DNA of 64,000 bases, taken from Nocardioides aurantiacus (GTDB taxonomy: Bacteria > Actinomycetota > Actinomycetes > Propionibacteriales > Nocardioidaceae). The translations under genes were made by a program, and so were the position numbers. Shown here piece by piece: positions 36,063 through 45,562 of this stretch; the stretch's first letter is position 1, and every line of letters begins with the position of its first letter. Below the pieces are notes generated by a model that searched no databases, had not been told where the DNA came from, and saw nothing but the letters and a program-made list of their open reading frames with translations. Location of the stretch: the NCBI RefSeq assembly GCF_003752505.1, contig NZ_RKHO01000001.1, forward strand, positions 2,542,001 through 2,606,000. The letters run 5' to 3'.

Positions 36063-38554
36063 GCGACCCCCCGGCGCGGCAGAGTGAGCACCATGGTCAG
36101 CCCGCCGCCGGGCGTGTCCTCGGCCTCGAGCGTCCCACCGAGGGCGGTGGCGAGGCCCTGGGACACGGCCAGGCCCAGCCCGAGCCCGCCGGGCGAGCCG
36201 TCGGAGAGCCGCTGGAACGGCTCGAACATGTGCGCCCGTCGGTCCCGGGGCACGCCGGGCCCGCGGTCGACCACCAGCACGGTGACCGTGTCGGGCTCGT
36301 CGTGCACCATCACCTGCACGGGTGTGCCGTCCGAGACGCGCACGGCGTTGGCGACGAGGTTGGCCACGACCCGCTCGAGGAACCCGGTGTCGGTGCACAG
36401 CAGCGGGGCGTCCTCGGCCAGCTCGAGGCGGACCGCCCCCGGTGGGTGGCCGGCCACGGCCAGGGGCAGCACCTCCTCCAGGCTGCGCTCGCGCAGCACC
36501 GGGCGCAGCAGTCCGGTCTGGAGCCGGGAGAGGTCGAGCAGGTTGTCGATGAGGGACTCCAGCTGGTCGGTCGAGTCACCGAGCGCCGCGAGCAGCTCCG
36601 ACCGGTCGGACCCGGCGAGCGCCGTACCTCCTCCGACGAGGCCGTCGACGGCCGCCCGCATCGTGGCCAGCGGGGTGCGAAGGTCGTGGCTCACCGCCCT
36701 GAGCAGCGCCGTCGAGGTGGCCTCGGCGCCCTCCAGGGCTGCCGCGCGCTCCTCGCGCTCGCGGAGGCGGCGGTACTCCAGGACCAGGCTCGTCTGCAGC
36801 GCGAACCCCTCGAGCACCCGACGGTCCTCGGCCCGCAGCGGCGCGCCGCGCAGGGCGAGCACGCGGTCGTCGTCCACCGCCACCTGGGTGTCGGCCTCCC
36901 CGGGAGCGCCGGGCGGGTCGTCGCCGGAGGCGGCGACGCCCTCCCACCCGGACGGCGTGCGGACCAGCAGCGCGACCGACCGCTGTGCGAAGACCTCCCG
37001 CACCCGCTGGGTGATGGCCTCGGCCGTGTCCTGGCCGGTCAGGACCGACCGCGAAAGCGAGCTCATGGCCGCGGCCTCGGTACGGGCCCGCACGGCGTCA
37101 CCGGCCCGGCGCGAGGCGCGGTCCACGACCGTCGCCACACCCACCGCGACGGCGACGTAGACGAGGAGCGAGAGCAGGTTCGGCGGCTCGGCAATGGTGA
37201 AGGTGCCGAAGGGCGGGGTGAAGAACCAGTTCAGCGCCAGGAAGCTCACCACGGCGGCGAGCAGCGCCGGGAGCAGGCCGCCCACCAGGGCCACGACGAC
37301 CGTGCCGGCCAGCAGGGCCATCTCGGCCAGCGGCAGCTGGTCGGTGTCCTGGAAGGCCCGCAGGCCCGGGGTGATGAGGGCGGGGAGCAGCAGGGCGAGC
37401 ACGAGGCCGGTCGCCTGGCGTCGCCGGCTGAGCGGGGAGAGCACGGCGAGGGGGCGTCGCCGAGCGCTGCCGGACACCTGCCCGTGGGTGACGAGGTGGA
37501 CGTCGATGGCCCCCGCCGCCGCGGCGATCCGGTCGCCCGTCGTGCCGGCCACCAGCCGCCGCAGCCGCCCGTGGCGCGAGACGCCGACCACGACCATGGT
37601 CGCGTTGGCGCCCTGCGCGAAGTCGACCACGGCGCTGGCCACGTCCTCGCCGCTCACGGTGTGGAAGCTGCCGCCGAGCGAGACCACGAGCTGCTGCACC
37701 CGGCCGAGGCGCGACTCGGGCACCCCGGCCAGGCCGTCGGAGGCGATGACGTTGACGGCCATCAGCTCGGCCCCGGCCGCGCGCTGCGCGAGGCGCGCGC
37801 CGCGCCGCAGCAGCGTCTCGGACTCCGTGCCGCCCGTGACGGCCACGACGATGCGCTCCTTGGTCGGCCAGCTCTGCTCGATGTCGTGCGCGCGCCGGTA
37901 GTCACCCAGGGCATCGTCGACGCGGTCGGCCAGCCACAGCAGCGCGAGCTCGCGGAGCGCGGTGAGGTTCCCGACGCGGAAGAAGGAGGTGAGGGAGGCG
38001 TCGATGCGTTCGGGACGGTAGATGTTGCCGTGCGCCATGCGTCGGCGCAGCGCCTCCGGTGGCATGTCGACCAGCTGGATCTGGTCGGCCGTGCGCACCA
38101 CCTCGTCGGGGACCGTCTCGCGCTGCCGCACCCCAGTGATGCGCAGCACCTCGTCGTTGAGCGACTCCAGGTGCTGGATGTTGACCGTGGTGACCACGTC
38201 GATGCCCGCCGCGAGCAGCTCGGCGACGTCGCCCGCACGCTTCTCGTGGCGTCCGCCCGGCAGGTTGGTGTGGGCCAGCTCGTCGACGAGCACCACCTCC
38301 GGCCGGCGCTGCAGCACCGCGTCGGTGTCCATCTCCTCGAAGCGGGCCCCGAGGTGCTCGACGACCCGGCGCGGGAGGACCTCGAGGCCCTCGAGCATGG
38401 CCGCCGTCCTGACCCGGTCGTGGGTCTCGACGAGGCCGACGACCACGTCGGTGCCGCGGTCGCGGCGGCGTGCGGCCTCGCTGAGCATGGCGTAGGTCTT
38501 GCCCACGCCCGGCGCAGCGCCCAGGTAGACCGTCAGCCGGCCTCGTCGTCCCAC
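36059..38554 (-). CDS. kdpD: KdpD sensor histidine kinase
   Basis: An 831-residue sensor kinase. The N-terminal KdpD domain (about 1–210) has Walker A GAAPGVGKTYAM and a Usp domain (about 230–350) with VVVGVSRHGRLRRL. Four TM helices lie at about 375–480, followed by a GAF-like region. The HisKA domain has phospho-acceptor SHDLRTPLATMR (about residue 620), and the HATPase has NLVANAVR and DRGPGVP. It phosphorylates KdpE. The start is GTG, 4 nt after the kdpC stop. Length is close to the E. coli protein. Confidence 0.96.
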   Translation of the reverse strand: MGRRGRLTVYLGAAPGVGKTYAMLSEAARRRDRGTDVVVGLVETHDRVRTAAMLEGLEVLPRRVVEHLGARFEEMDTDAVLQRRPEVVLVDELAHTNLPGGRHEKRAGDVAELLAAGIDVVTTVNIQHLESLNDEVLRITGVRQRETVPDEVVRTADQIQLVDMPPEALRRRMAHGNIYRPERIDASLTSFFRVGNLTALRELALLWLADRVDDALGDYRRAHDIEQSWPTKERIVVAVTGGTESETLLRRGARLAQRAAGAELMAVNVIASDGLAGVPESRLGRVQQLVVSLGGSFHTVSGEDVASAVVDFAQGANATMVVVGVSRHGRLRRLVAGTTGDRIAAAAGAIDVHLVTHGQVSGSARRRPLAVLSPLSRRRQATGLVLALLLPALITPGLRAFQDTDQLPLAEMALLAGTVVVALVGGLLPALLAAVVSFLALNWFFTPPFGTFTIAEPPNLLSLLVYVAVAVGVATVVDRASRRAGDAVRARTEAAAMSSLSRSVLTGQDTAEAITQRVREVFAQRSVALLVRTPSGWEGVAASGDDPPGAPGEADTQVAVDDDRVLALRGAPLRAEDRRVLEGFALQTSLVLEYRRLREREERAAALEGAEATSTALLRAVSHDLRTPLATMRAAVDGLVGGGTALAGSDRSELLAALGDSTDQLESLIDNLLDLSRLQTGLLRPVLRERSLEEVLPLAVAGHPPGAVRLELAEDAPLLCTDTGFLERVVANLVANAVRVSDGTPVQVMVHDEPDTVTVLVVDRGPGVPRDRRAHMFEPFQRLSDGSPGGLGLGLAVSQGLATALGGTLEAEDTPGGGLTMVLTLPRRGVA

Positions 38555-38558
38555 GCGC

Positions 38559-39179
38559 CTAGTCTCCCGCAGCCCGCCGCACCGCCAGGTTGAGCATCAG
38601 CACGTCGACCCCGGGGTCGCCCAGGACGCCGAGGGGCCGCCGGTCGGTGTGCTCGGCCACGAGGGCGCGGACCCGCTGCTCGGAGAGCCCCTGGGCCCGG
38701 GCGACCCGCGGCACCTGGATCGCGGCGTACGCCGGGCTGACGTGGGGGTCCAGGCCGGAGGCCGACGCGGTGACCGCGTCCGGGGGCACGGCGTCGGCGG
38801 GGACGCCCTCGCGGTCGGCGACCTGCGCCCGGCGGGCCCGGATCTCCCGCAGCAGCTCGGGCGCCTCGGGCCCCCAGTTGGACCCGTAGGTGCTCAGGGT
38901 GTCGTAGCCGTCGCCCGCCGCCGAGGGCCGCGGCTGGAACAGGCCGTCGTCGTCGACCGCCTGCCCCACCAGCGCCGACCCCACCGCCTCACCGGGGTCC
39001 GTGGTGGTGCCACCGGCGCGCGTCACGAGCGAGCCGTTGGCCTGCCACGGGAACGCCACCTGGGCCACCCCGGTGACCAGGAGGGGATAGGCCACCCCCA
39101 GCAGGAGGGTGAGGGCGAGCAGCACGCGCAGCCCGGCGAAGGAGAAGCGGGCGAGGGAGAGGAGGTCCTTCATGGTCAC
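38559..39179 (-). CDS. kdpC: KdpC, potassium-transporting ATPase subunit C
   Basis: A 206-residue chaperone-like subunit that increases nucleotide affinity of KdpB. One TM helix at about 17–38 ([21 protein letters not shown]) is followed by [10 protein letters not shown] and FQPRPSA…[11 protein letters not shown], both conserved in KdpC. The C-terminal [17 protein letters not shown] is typical. GTG 39177–39179 forms a GTGA overlap with kdpB; an ATG two codons later is an alternative start. Confidence 0.95.
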   Translation of the reverse strand: MTMKDLLSLARFSFAGLRVLLALTLLLGVAYPLLVTGVAQVAFPWQANGSLVTRAGGTTTDPGEAVGSALVGQAVDDDGLFQPRPSAAGDGYDTLSTYGSNWGPEAPELLREIRARRAQVADREGVPADAVPPDAVTASASGLDPHVSPAYAAIQVPRVARAQGLSEQRVRALVAEHTDRRPLGVLGDPGVDVLMLNLAVRRAAGD

Positions 39180-41236
39180 AGTCCTGGGATGAGGGAGACG
39201 ACGAGGTCGAGGAGCTTGATGCCGACGAACGGGGTGACGAGGCCGCCGAGTCCGTAGACGAGCAGGTTGCGGCGCAGCAGCACGTCCGCCGCAGCCGGGC
39301 GGTAGCGCACCCCGCGCAGCGCGAGGGGGACGAGCGCGACGATGACGAGGGCGTTGAACACCACCGCCGAGACGATGGCCGACTCGGGCGAGGACAGCTG
39401 CATGACGTTAAGCACCCCGAGCTGCGGGAAGGCCACCACGAACATCGCCGGGAGGACGGCGAAGTACTTCGCGACGTCGTTGGCCACCGAGAAGGTCGTC
39501 AGGGCGCCCCGGGTGATCAGCAACTGCTTGCCGATCTCCACGACCTCGAGCAGCTTGGTGGGGTCGGAGTCCAGGTCCACCATGTTGCCGGCCTCCTTGG
39601 CCGCGGCCGTCCCGGTGTTCATCGCGACGCCGACGTCGGCCTGGGCCAGCGCCGGCGCGTCGTTGGTGCCGTCGCCGCACATCGCGACCAGGCGGCCACC
39701 CTGCTGCTGCTCCCGGATCAGCCGCATCTTGTCCTCGGGGGTGGCCTCGGCCAGGACGTCGTCGACGCCGGCCTCCTCGGCGATGACCCGCGCGGTCACG
39801 GCGTTGTCACCGGTGACCATCACGGTCCGGATGCCCATCGCGCGCAGCTCGGCGAAGCGCTCGCGGATCCCGTCCTTGACGACGTCCTTGAGGTGCACCA
39901 CCCCGAGCAGCCGGGCGGGGGCGGTCCCCTCCTGCGCGGCGACCACGAGCGGCGTCCCGCCCTGCTCGCTGACGCGTTGCACCAGCGTCTCGACCTCGGC
40001 CACCGACGGGTGCGCCGCGGCGGGACCGGTGCCGTGCACCCAGCGCGCGACGGCCGACGCCGCGCCCTTGCGGACCAGGCGGCCCGGCAGGTCCACCCCG
40101 CTCATGCGGGTGGCGGCGGAGAACTCCACGAGCTCGGCGCCGGCGGGCACCGGCGGCGCGTCACCCGGCGCGACCAGCTCCACGATGCTGCGCCCCTCGG
40201 GCGTCTCGTCGGCCAGGGAGGCCAGCAGGGCCGCGTCGGCGAGCTCCTCGGGCGCGACACCGGTGACGGCGAGCAGCTCGCTGGCCCGGCGGTTGCCGTG
40301 GGTGATGGTGCCGGTCTTGTCGAGCAGCAGCACGTCGACGTCGCCGGCTGCCTCCACCGCACGCCCCGACATCGCGAGGACGTTGCGGCGCACCAGTCGG
40401 TCCATCCCGGCGATCCCGATGGCCGAGAGCAGGGCGCCGATGGTGGTGGGGATGAGGCAGACCAGCAGCGCCACCAGCACCAGGACGGACTGCCGGGCGC
40501 CGCTGTGGTCGGCGATGAGGTAGAGCGTGCCGACGACGACCAGGAAGACCACGGTGAGCGCGGACAGCAACACCTCGAGCGCCGCCTCGTTGGGGGTCCG
40601 CTGCCGCTCCGAGCCCTCGACGAGCGCGATCATCCGGTCGACGAAGGACTGGCCGGGGTCGCTGGTGACCCGCACGGCGATGCGGTCCGAGAGGACCACG
40701 GTGCCGCCCGTCACCGCGCTGCGGTCGCCGCCCGACTCCCGGATGACCGGTGCGGACTCGCCGGTGACCGCGGACTCGTCGACGGAGGCGACGCCCTCGA
40801 CGACGTCGCCGTCGGCGGGGATGCGCTCCCCGGCCTGCACCAGCACCACGTCGTCCCGGCGCAGCGAGCTGCTCGGCACCTCCTCGACGGGCAGCTCCCA
40901 CCGGTCACCGGCGTGCCGGAGCTGGTCGACGCCGCCGCGCACCCGACGGGCGAGGGTGTCGGTCTGCAGCGCCCGGAGGCTGGCGGCCTGGGCCTTGCCC
41001 CGCCCCTCGGCGACGGACTCGGCGAGGGTGCCGAAGAGCACGGTCAGCCAGAGCCAGACGGTGACCGACCAGCCCAGCACGCTCGGGTCGAGGACGGAGA
41101 GGACGGTCGTGACGACGGCCCCCAGCTCGACGACGAGCATGACGGGGGTCGCCAGCAGCTCGTGCGGCGAGAGCTTGCGCAACGCCCCGGGGAGCGCCTC
41201 GCGGACCTGGGGGGCGGTGAGGGTGCGTGCGGTCAC
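39176..41236 (-). CDS. kdpB: KdpB, potassium-transporting P-type ATPase
   Basis: A 686-residue P-type ATPase that couples ATP hydrolysis to K+ import through KdpA. The phosphorylation site is [10 protein letters not shown], the actuator motif is [13 protein letters not shown] (TGES), and the hinge is [19 protein letters not shown]. The TM4 motif is [13 protein letters not shown]. The start is GTG in a GTGA overlap with kdpA. The upstream frame continues open through kdpA but is not coding. Confidence 0.97.
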   Translation of the reverse strand: MTARTLTAPQVREALPGALRKLSPHELLATPVMLVVELGAVVTTVLSVLDPSVLGWSVTVWLWLTVLFGTLAESVAEGRGKAQAASLRALQTDTLARRVRGGVDQLRHAGDRWELPVEEVPSSSLRRDDVVLVQAGERIPADGDVVEGVASVDESAVTGESAPVIRESGGDRSAVTGGTVVLSDRIAVRVTSDPGQSFVDRMIALVEGSERQRTPNEAALEVLLSALTVVFLVVVGTLYLIADHSGARQSVLVLVALLVCLIPTTIGALLSAIGIAGMDRLVRRNVLAMSGRAVEAAGDVDVLLLDKTGTITHGNRRASELLAVTGVAPEELADAALLASLADETPEGRSIVELVAPGDAPPVPAGAELVEFSAATRMSGVDLPGRLVRKGAASAVARWVHGTGPAAAHPSVAEVETLVQRVSEQGGTPLVVAAQEGTAPARLLGVVHLKDVVKDGIRERFAELRAMGIRTVMVTGDNAVTARVIAEEAGVDDVLAEATPEDKMRLIREQQQGGRLVAMCGDGTNDAPALAQADVGVAMNTGTAAAKEAGNMVDLDSDPTKLLEVVEIGKQLLITRGALTTFSVANDVAKYFAVLPAMFVVAFPQLGVLNVMQLSSPESAIVSAVVFNALVIVALVPLALRGVRYRPAAADVLLRRNLLVYGLGGLVTPFVGIKLLDLVVSLIPGL

Positions 41237-42900
41237 GAGAGGGACTCCACGATCGGGCCCAGCGCGAGCACCGGCACGTAGGTCAGACCGACCAGGACCA
41301 GGGCGACACCGGACAGGAGGACGACGAAGAGGGGACGGTGGGTGGGCAGGGTGCCGGGGCCGGGCGGGAGGGTGTGGGCCGAGGCGAGCCGGCCGGCCAG
41401 CGCGAGGACCAGCACGATCGGCACGAACCGGCCGAGCAGCATGGCCAGACCGAGCAGGGTGTTCCAGAACGGCGTGCCCGACGTCAGCCCGGCGAACGCG
41501 GAGCCGTTGTTGTTGGCGGCCGAGGTCACGGCGTACACCGCCTCGGTGAGGCCGTGGGGCCCGCCCTCCTGCAGCCCCGCGAGACCGGCGGGGGCGGTGA
41601 GGGCGACGGCGCTGCCCACGAGCACCAGGACGGGGGTCACCAGCACGTAGACGGCGACGAGGGCCATCTCGTGCTGGCCGATCTTCTTGCCGAGGTACTC
41701 CGGGGTGCGACCGACCATGAGGCCGCTGAGGAAGACCGTGACCACGGCCAGCACCAGCATCCCGTACAGGCCCGACCCCACTCCCCCCGGAGCGATCTCG
41801 CCGAGCATCATGTTGAACAGCGCGACGCCTCCTCCGGGTGCGGTGAGCGAGTCGTGCATGGAGTTGACCGCGCCCGTCGACGTGCCGGTGGTCACGGCGG
41901 CGAACAACGCCGACCCCGCGGTCCCGAACCGCACCTCCTTGCCCTCCATCGCCGCTCCGGCCAGCGTCGGCGCCGACCCCGGCCCCGTCATCTCGGCCCA
42001 GGTGAGCAGGGCCACCGAGGTGCCCAGCAACAGCACCATCACGGCGAGGACGGCTCCGCCCTGCCTGCGGTCGCGCACGATCAGGCCGAAGGCCCACGCC
42101 ATCGCGAGCGGCAGCAGCAGGATCAGGAAGACCTCGAACAGGTTCGAGACGGCGGTCGGGTTCTCGAAGGGATGGGCGGAGTTGACGTTGAAGAAGCCAC
42201 CTCCGTTGGTCCCCAGCTCCTTGATGGCTTCCTGGGAGGCCACCGGCCCGGTGGTGTAGGCCTGCTCCCCCCCGGTCAGCGTCGACATCGATCGGTGCCC
42301 GGCGAGGTTCTGCACCACTCCGAGCGCGACGAGCAGCAGGGCCGACACGACCGCCAGGGGGAGCAGCACCCGCAGCACGGTCCGCACCAGGTCGGCCCAG
42401 AAGTTGCCGACCCGGCCCTCTCCCCCGCCCCGGCGGGCCAAGGACCGCGCGAACGCTGCCGCGACCGCCATCCCCGTCCCGGCCGACACGAAGTTCTGCA
42501 CCGTCAGGCCGGAGGCCTGCAGCAGGTGTCCCGTCGTCGTCTCCCCGGAGTACCACTGCCAGTTGGTGTTGGTCACGAAGCTCACCGCGGTGTTCCAGGC
42601 CCCGTCGGACGGGAGGGCCGAGAACCCCAGCGACCCCGGCAGGTGCTGCTGCACGCGCGCGAGCGTGTAGAGGAGCAGCACCCCCGCCAGGGAGAAGCCC
42701 AGGACCGACATGGCGTAGGAACGCCAGTGCTGGTCGGCGTCCGGGTCCACGTGCAGCGCCCGGTAGGTGAGGCGCTCGACACCGAGGTGCCGCTCGCTGG
42801 TGTAGGTCCGGGCGAGCAGGTTGCCCGCCGCCGGCACCGTGAGGGCGAGGAGGACGGCGAGGACCGCGATCTGACCCAGCGCCGGGCCGAACGCGCTCAC
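41233..42900 (-). CDS. kdpA: KdpA, potassium-transporting ATPase subunit A
   Basis: A 555-residue channel-like subunit related to the SKT superfamily, with ten TM helices. Selectivity loops are visible: [30 protein letters not shown] and [10 protein letters not shown]. It forms the K+ pathway. GTG 42898–42900 overlaps the kdpF stop (GTGA). Length agrees with the E. coli protein (557). Confidence 0.97.
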   Translation of the reverse strand: MSAFGPALGQIAVLAVLLALTVPAAGNLLARTYTSERHLGVERLTYRALHVDPDADQHWRSYAMSVLGFSLAGVLLLYTLARVQQHLPGSLGFSALPSDGAWNTAVSFVTNTNWQWYSGETTTGHLLQASGLTVQNFVSAGTGMAVAAAFARSLARRGGGEGRVGNFWADLVRTVLRVLLPLAVVSALLLVALGVVQNLAGHRSMSTLTGGEQAYTTGPVASQEAIKELGTNGGGFFNVNSAHPFENPTAVSNLFEVFLILLLPLAMAWAFGLIVRDRRQGGAVLAVMVLLLGTSVALLTWAEMTGPGSAPTLAGAAMEGKEVRFGTAGSALFAAVTTGTSTGAVNSMHDSLTAPGGGVALFNMMLGEIAPGGVGSGLYGMLVLAVVTVFLSGLMVGRTPEYLGKKIGQHEMALVAVYVLVTPVLVLVGSAVALTAPAGLAGLQEGGPHGLTEAVYAVTSAANNNGSAFAGLTSGTPFWNTLLGLAMLLGRFVPIVLVLALAGRLASAHTLPPGPGTLPTHRPLFVVLLSGVALVLVGLTYVPVLALGPIVESLS

Positions 42901-42998
42901 CTGTCGTCCCCGTCCGGGCGGCGGTCGATCGACCCGGTCAGGAACGCGAGGAGGGCGAAGCACACGAGGGTCGTCGCCACGTACAGCACATCGGTCAC
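42897..42998 (-). CDS. kdpF: KdpF-like small subunit
   Basis: A 33-residue single-TM peptide, [19 protein letters not shown] followed by [14 protein letters not shown]. It lies exactly where kdpF belongs, with a GTGA overlap into kdpA. Its sequence differs from the common MSxVDGVGL…FPERF type; it resembles the other small actinobacterial kdp peptide with a TM and an Asp/Arg tail. GTG 42998 is taken as the start; a second GTG three codons later (AGCAGG with 8 nt spacing) gives 30 residues and is equally possible. Confidence 0.7.
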   Translation of the reverse strand: MTDVLYVATTLVCFALLAFLTGSIDRRPDGDDR

Positions 42999-43037
42999 CT
43001 GCTCATGACACCGCCCGGACCGTGCTCGGGCCGGGCT

Positions 43038-43078
43038 CCTTGACGGTCCCTTGACGGCGTAAGCCGCTCCCCTGACGG
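43038..43078 (-). promoter_or_regulatory. Three phased direct repeats upstream of kdpF (candidate KdpE operator)
   Basis: The plus strand shows CCTTGACGG at 43038, CCTTGACGG at 43049 and CCCTGACGG at 43070, spaced 11 and 21 bp, one and two helical turns. They lie 40–80 nt upstream of kdpF. OmpR-family regulators such as KdpE bind direct repeats with this periodicity. The downstream Pr6Pr gene is the alternative target. Confidence 0.5.
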
Positions 43079-43087
43079 GTCCTGGAC

Positions 43088-43107
43088 GCCCCCGCGACGC
43101 GGGGGGC
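43088..43107. terminator. GC-rich stem upstream of the phosphoesterase relic
   Basis: GCCCCCGC/GCGGGGGC stem with a GAC loop (one extra G). It is isolated between the kdp repeats and the relic sequence. It may be a leftover terminator. Confidence 0.35.
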
Positions 43108-43111
43108 GACG

Positions 43112-43180
43112 GACCCGGTCCTCGCCGCGCAGCACCACCCGGCCTCGACGCTGCACGTCACCCCGCGCCCCGACCTCTAG
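43112..43180 (+). pseudogene. Fragment of a LigD-like 3'-phosphoesterase gene
   Basis: Positions 43112–43156 align without gaps to 43820–43864 inside the intact phosphoesterase gene, 37 of 45 bases identical. The frame is kept: DPVLAAQHHPASTLHV here against DPVFTVQRHHASTLHF there. The frame ends at TAG 43178–43180, whose bases also form the -10 box of the next gene. No start or remainder of the domain is present, so I read it as the remnant of a duplicated or displaced copy. Confidence 0.6.
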
Positions 43181-43183
43181 CCT
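43178..43183 (+). promoter_or_regulatory. -10 box TAGCCT for the Pr6Pr gene
   Basis: TAGCCT ends 7 nt before GTG 43191, predicting a leaderless mRNA for the Pr6Pr/phosphoesterase pair. Confidence 0.5.
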
Positions 43184-43190
43184 TGGCCGG

Positions 43191-43805
43191 GTGATGCCGC
43201 CCCGCTGGATGCCGGTCGCCCGGGTCGGCGTCGCGCTGCTCGGCTTCTCGGCCGTGGTCACCGAGCTGGCCACGCTGGTCGAGCGCGGCAGCTTCCGGGC
43301 CAGCCAGTTCTTCAGCTTCTTCACGATCCAGAGCAACCTGCTCGTCGTGGTGGTCCTGCTCGCCACCGCCCTGGCCGGCGAGCGTCGCAGCCGGTTCCTG
43401 GACCGGCTGCGTGGCGCCACGACGGTCTACATGGTGGTCGTGCTCCTGGTCTTCGCGGTGCTGCTCGCCGGCCTCGAGGGCGTCGCCCTCACGGCCGTGC
43501 GGTGGGACAACACGGTGCTGCACCAGCTCGTCCCGGTGGCGGTGCTGCTCGACTGGCTGCTCGACCCGCCCGCCGAGCGGATCCCCTGGCGCACCGGCCT
43601 GCTGTGGCTGCTCTACCCCCTGCTGTACGCCGCGTGGGCACTGGTCCGCGGGCTGCTGGACGGCTGGTACCCCTACCCGTTCCTCGACCCCGGGACGGGC
43701 GGGTACGCCGGCATCGGCACCACCGCCGCCGTGATCGCGGTCGGGGCCGCCGGGCTGGTCTGGCTGGTGACCCGGCTCCCGCTCCCGCCCCGGGCTTCCC
43801 GGTGA
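43191..43805 (+). CDS. Pr6Pr family membrane protein
   Basis: A 204-residue integral membrane protein with six TM helices. The FFSFFTIQSNLLVVVV segment after TM1–2 and WDNTVLHQLVPVAVLLDWLL mark the Pr6Pr (FAR-17a/AIG1-like) family. YPFLDPGTGGYAG before the last TM is typical. Function is unknown. Two start codons (GTG ATG) are adjacent; GTG is placed by the -10 box. The stop overlaps the phosphoesterase start (GTGA). Confidence 0.85.
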   Translation: MMPPRWMPVARVGVALLGFSAVVTELATLVERGSFRASQFFSFFTIQSNLLVVVVLLATALAGERRSRFLDRLRGATTVYMVVVLLVFAVLLAGLEGVALTAVRWDNTVLHQLVPVAVLLDWLLDPPAERIPWRTGLLWLLYPLLYAAWALVRGLLDGWYPYPFLDPGTGGYAGIGTTAAVIAVGAAGLVWLVTRLPLPPRASR

Positions 43806-44320
43806 CCACCGACAGCGGCGACCCGGTGTTCACGGTGCAGCGCCACCACGCCTCGACGCTGCACTTCGACCTGCGCCTCGAGGTCGACGGCGTGCTGGTG
43901 AGCTGGGCGGTGCCCAAGGGTCCTTCGCTGGACCCGTCGGTGAAGCGGCTGGCGGTCAAGGTCGGCGACCACGACCTCGACCACGCGACCTACGAGGGAC
44001 GGCACGCCGGCGGGCGGGGCCCCGGCACCAAGATCGTCTGGGACACCGGCACGCTCACCAACCTGACCCGCCGCGACGGCACGGAGGTGCCCCTGACCGA
44101 GGCCCTGGCGGCCGGCCACCTCAAGGTCGAGCTGCACGGGCAACGACTGACAGGGGCCTTCGCCCTGACCCGCACGTCGCTGCGCGGCGACCCCGCCAGC
44201 TGGATCCTGGTCAAGGTCGACGACCACGGCGCCGACCCCGCGCACGAGGTGACCGAGGCGCTCACCTCGGTGCTCACGGGCCGCACCAACATCGACCTGG
44301 AGGACGTCGCACCCGACTGA
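43802..44320 (+). CDS. LigD-type DNA 3'-phosphoesterase
   Basis: A 172-residue stand-alone version of the 3'-phosphoesterase (PE) domain of bacterial NHEJ ligase D. The conserved opening VQRHHASTLHFDLRLEVDG carries metal-binding His and Asp residues, and it is followed by WAVPKGPSLD and WDTGTL. PE trims 3'-phosphates and ribonucleotides at breaks. No ligase or polymerase domains follow, and no ku gene is in the window. GTG 43802 overlaps the Pr6Pr stop. A partial second copy lies upstream at 43112. Confidence 0.9.
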   Translation: MTTDSGDPVFTVQRHHASTLHFDLRLEVDGVLVSWAVPKGPSLDPSVKRLAVKVGDHDLDHATYEGRHAGGRGPGTKIVWDTGTLTNLTRRDGTEVPLTEALAAGHLKVELHGQRLTGAFALTRTSLRGDPASWILVKVDDHGADPAHEVTEALTSVLTGRTNIDLEDVAPD

Positions 44321-44336
44321 CCCCGGGGACGCAACA

Positions 44337-44361
44337 GGCCCGGTGCGCAGTGCACCGGGCC
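44337..44361. terminator. Bidirectional terminator between phosphoesterase gene and tRNA-Ala
   Basis: GGCCCGGTGC/GCACCGGGCC, a perfect 10-bp stem with a 5-nt loop, 16 nt after the phosphoesterase stop and 6 nt from the tRNA 3' end. Confidence 0.75.
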
Positions 44362-44365
44362 TCTC

Positions 44366-44440
<75 letters not shown>

Positions 44441-44513
44441 GAGTGTCACCCGTTCAGGCAACGCCGGAAATCCTAGCGGGCACCCCCGCCGGACGCGAAT
44501 CCGGGGGTGCCGA

Positions 44514-45179
44514 TCAGGAGATCTCGACGTCGGTCGCGCCGAGGTTCCAGCCGGCGAGCCGCAGCCGGCTGGCGCCACGCTCGCGCAGCACCGCCCACGC
44601 GCAGTTGCGCATCGCCTCCAGCCCGTCGGCGGCGGCCAGCGGCCAGCCGAGCATCCCGGCGACCCCGACGCGCATCGCGGCGCCGTGGAGGACCACGACG
44701 GCCGTCCCGTCCTCGGGCAGCCGGTCGAGCACCTCGCGCAGGGCGGGCACCAGGCGCTCCCCCACCTGCGCGACCGTCTCGGCGCCCTCGGCGTCGACGT
44801 GGGCGTGGACGTCGAAGGACTGTGCGGCCCCGGGTCCGAGGCGGTCGGCGAACTCCTGGCGGGTCAGGCCGGTGCGGGCGCCCGTGTCGTACTCCCGCAG
44901 CCGCGGGTCCTCCTCGGCGACCATCCCGATGGCCTTCTCGAGGAACGCCGCGGTCTCGCGGGCGCGCGCGAGGTCGCTGGTGACCAGCAGGTCGGGCCGC
45001 ACCTCGGCGACCACCGGCGCCATCGCCTCGGCCTGGTCGCGCCCGGTCTCGTCGAGACCGACGTCGGCGTGGCCCTGGGCGCGCCCCTCGGCGTTCCAGG
45101 CGGTCTGCCCGTGGCGCACCAGCACCAGGCGTCGACCCCGTCCTGCCGGGCCGTCCTCGGGCTGCCGGTCGGCGGCCAC
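44514..45179 (-). CDS. Histidine phosphatase family protein (phosphoglycerate mutase-like)
   Basis: A 221-residue protein with the RHG signature LVRHGQTAWN (His near residue 23) and the second catalytic HGAAMR near residue 160; acid/base region DPRLREYDTG. It is of the cobC/glucosyl-3-phosphoglycerate phosphatase-like branch rather than glycolytic mutase. In actinobacteria the gene right after rsfS often encodes such a phosphatase. GTG lies 2 nt after the rsfS stop; the conserved domain begins at RLVLVRHG. Confidence 0.9.
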   Translation of the reverse strand: MAADRQPEDGPAGRGRRLVLVRHGQTAWNAEGRAQGHADVGLDETGRDQAEAMAPVVAEVRPDLLVTSDLARARETAAFLEKAIGMVAEEDPRLREYDTGARTGLTRQEFADRLGPGAAQSFDVHAHVDAEGAETVAQVGERLVPALREVLDRLPEDGTAVVVLHGAAMRVGVAGMLGWPLAAADGLEAMRNCAWAVLRERGASRLRLAGWNLGATDVEIS

Positions 45180-45181
45180 GG

Positions 45182-45562
45182 TCAGCGACCGCGCCCGGAC
45201 GTGACGTCGGCCGGCAGGGCGAGCGCCGGACAGTCGCGCCAGAGCCGCTCGAGGGCGTAGAACTCGCGCTCCTCGGTGTGCATCACGTGCACGACGACCT
45301 CGGTGTAGTCGAGCAGCACCCAGCGTCCCTGGCGGTGGCCCTCGCGGCGTACGGGCTTGGCGCCGGCCTCGCGCAGCCGGTCCTCGACCTCCTCCACGAT
45401 CGAGCGCACCTGACGGTCGTTGGGCGCGGAGCAGATGACGAAGACGTCGGTGATGGCCAGCTGGTCGGAGACGTCGAAGGCGACGATGTTCTCGGCCAGC
45501 TTGTCCGAGGCGGCGCGGGCGGCGGTGTGCGCCAGCGCGACGGCCTGCTCGGTGGCGGTCAT
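45182..45562 (-). CDS. rsfS: Ribosomal silencing factor RsfS
   Basis: A 126-residue protein that binds L14 and blocks subunit joining under starvation. Conserved regions are [43 protein letters not shown] and [13 protein letters not shown] 45560–45562 forms an ATGA overlap with nadD. The gene order nadD-rsfS-phosphatase is conserved. Confidence 0.96.
   Translation of the reverse strand: MTATEQAVALAHTAARAASDKLAENIVAFDVSDQLAITDVFVICSAPNDRQVRSIVEEVEDRLREAGAKPVRREGHRQGRWVLLDYTEVVVHVMHTEEREFYALERLWRDCPALALPADVTSGRGR

Noticed and set aside
38552-38565. Separate leaderless promoter before kdpD
   Set aside because: The TAGGCG near the kdpD GTG does not fit TANNNT, and the 4-nt gap after kdpC suggests co-transcription.
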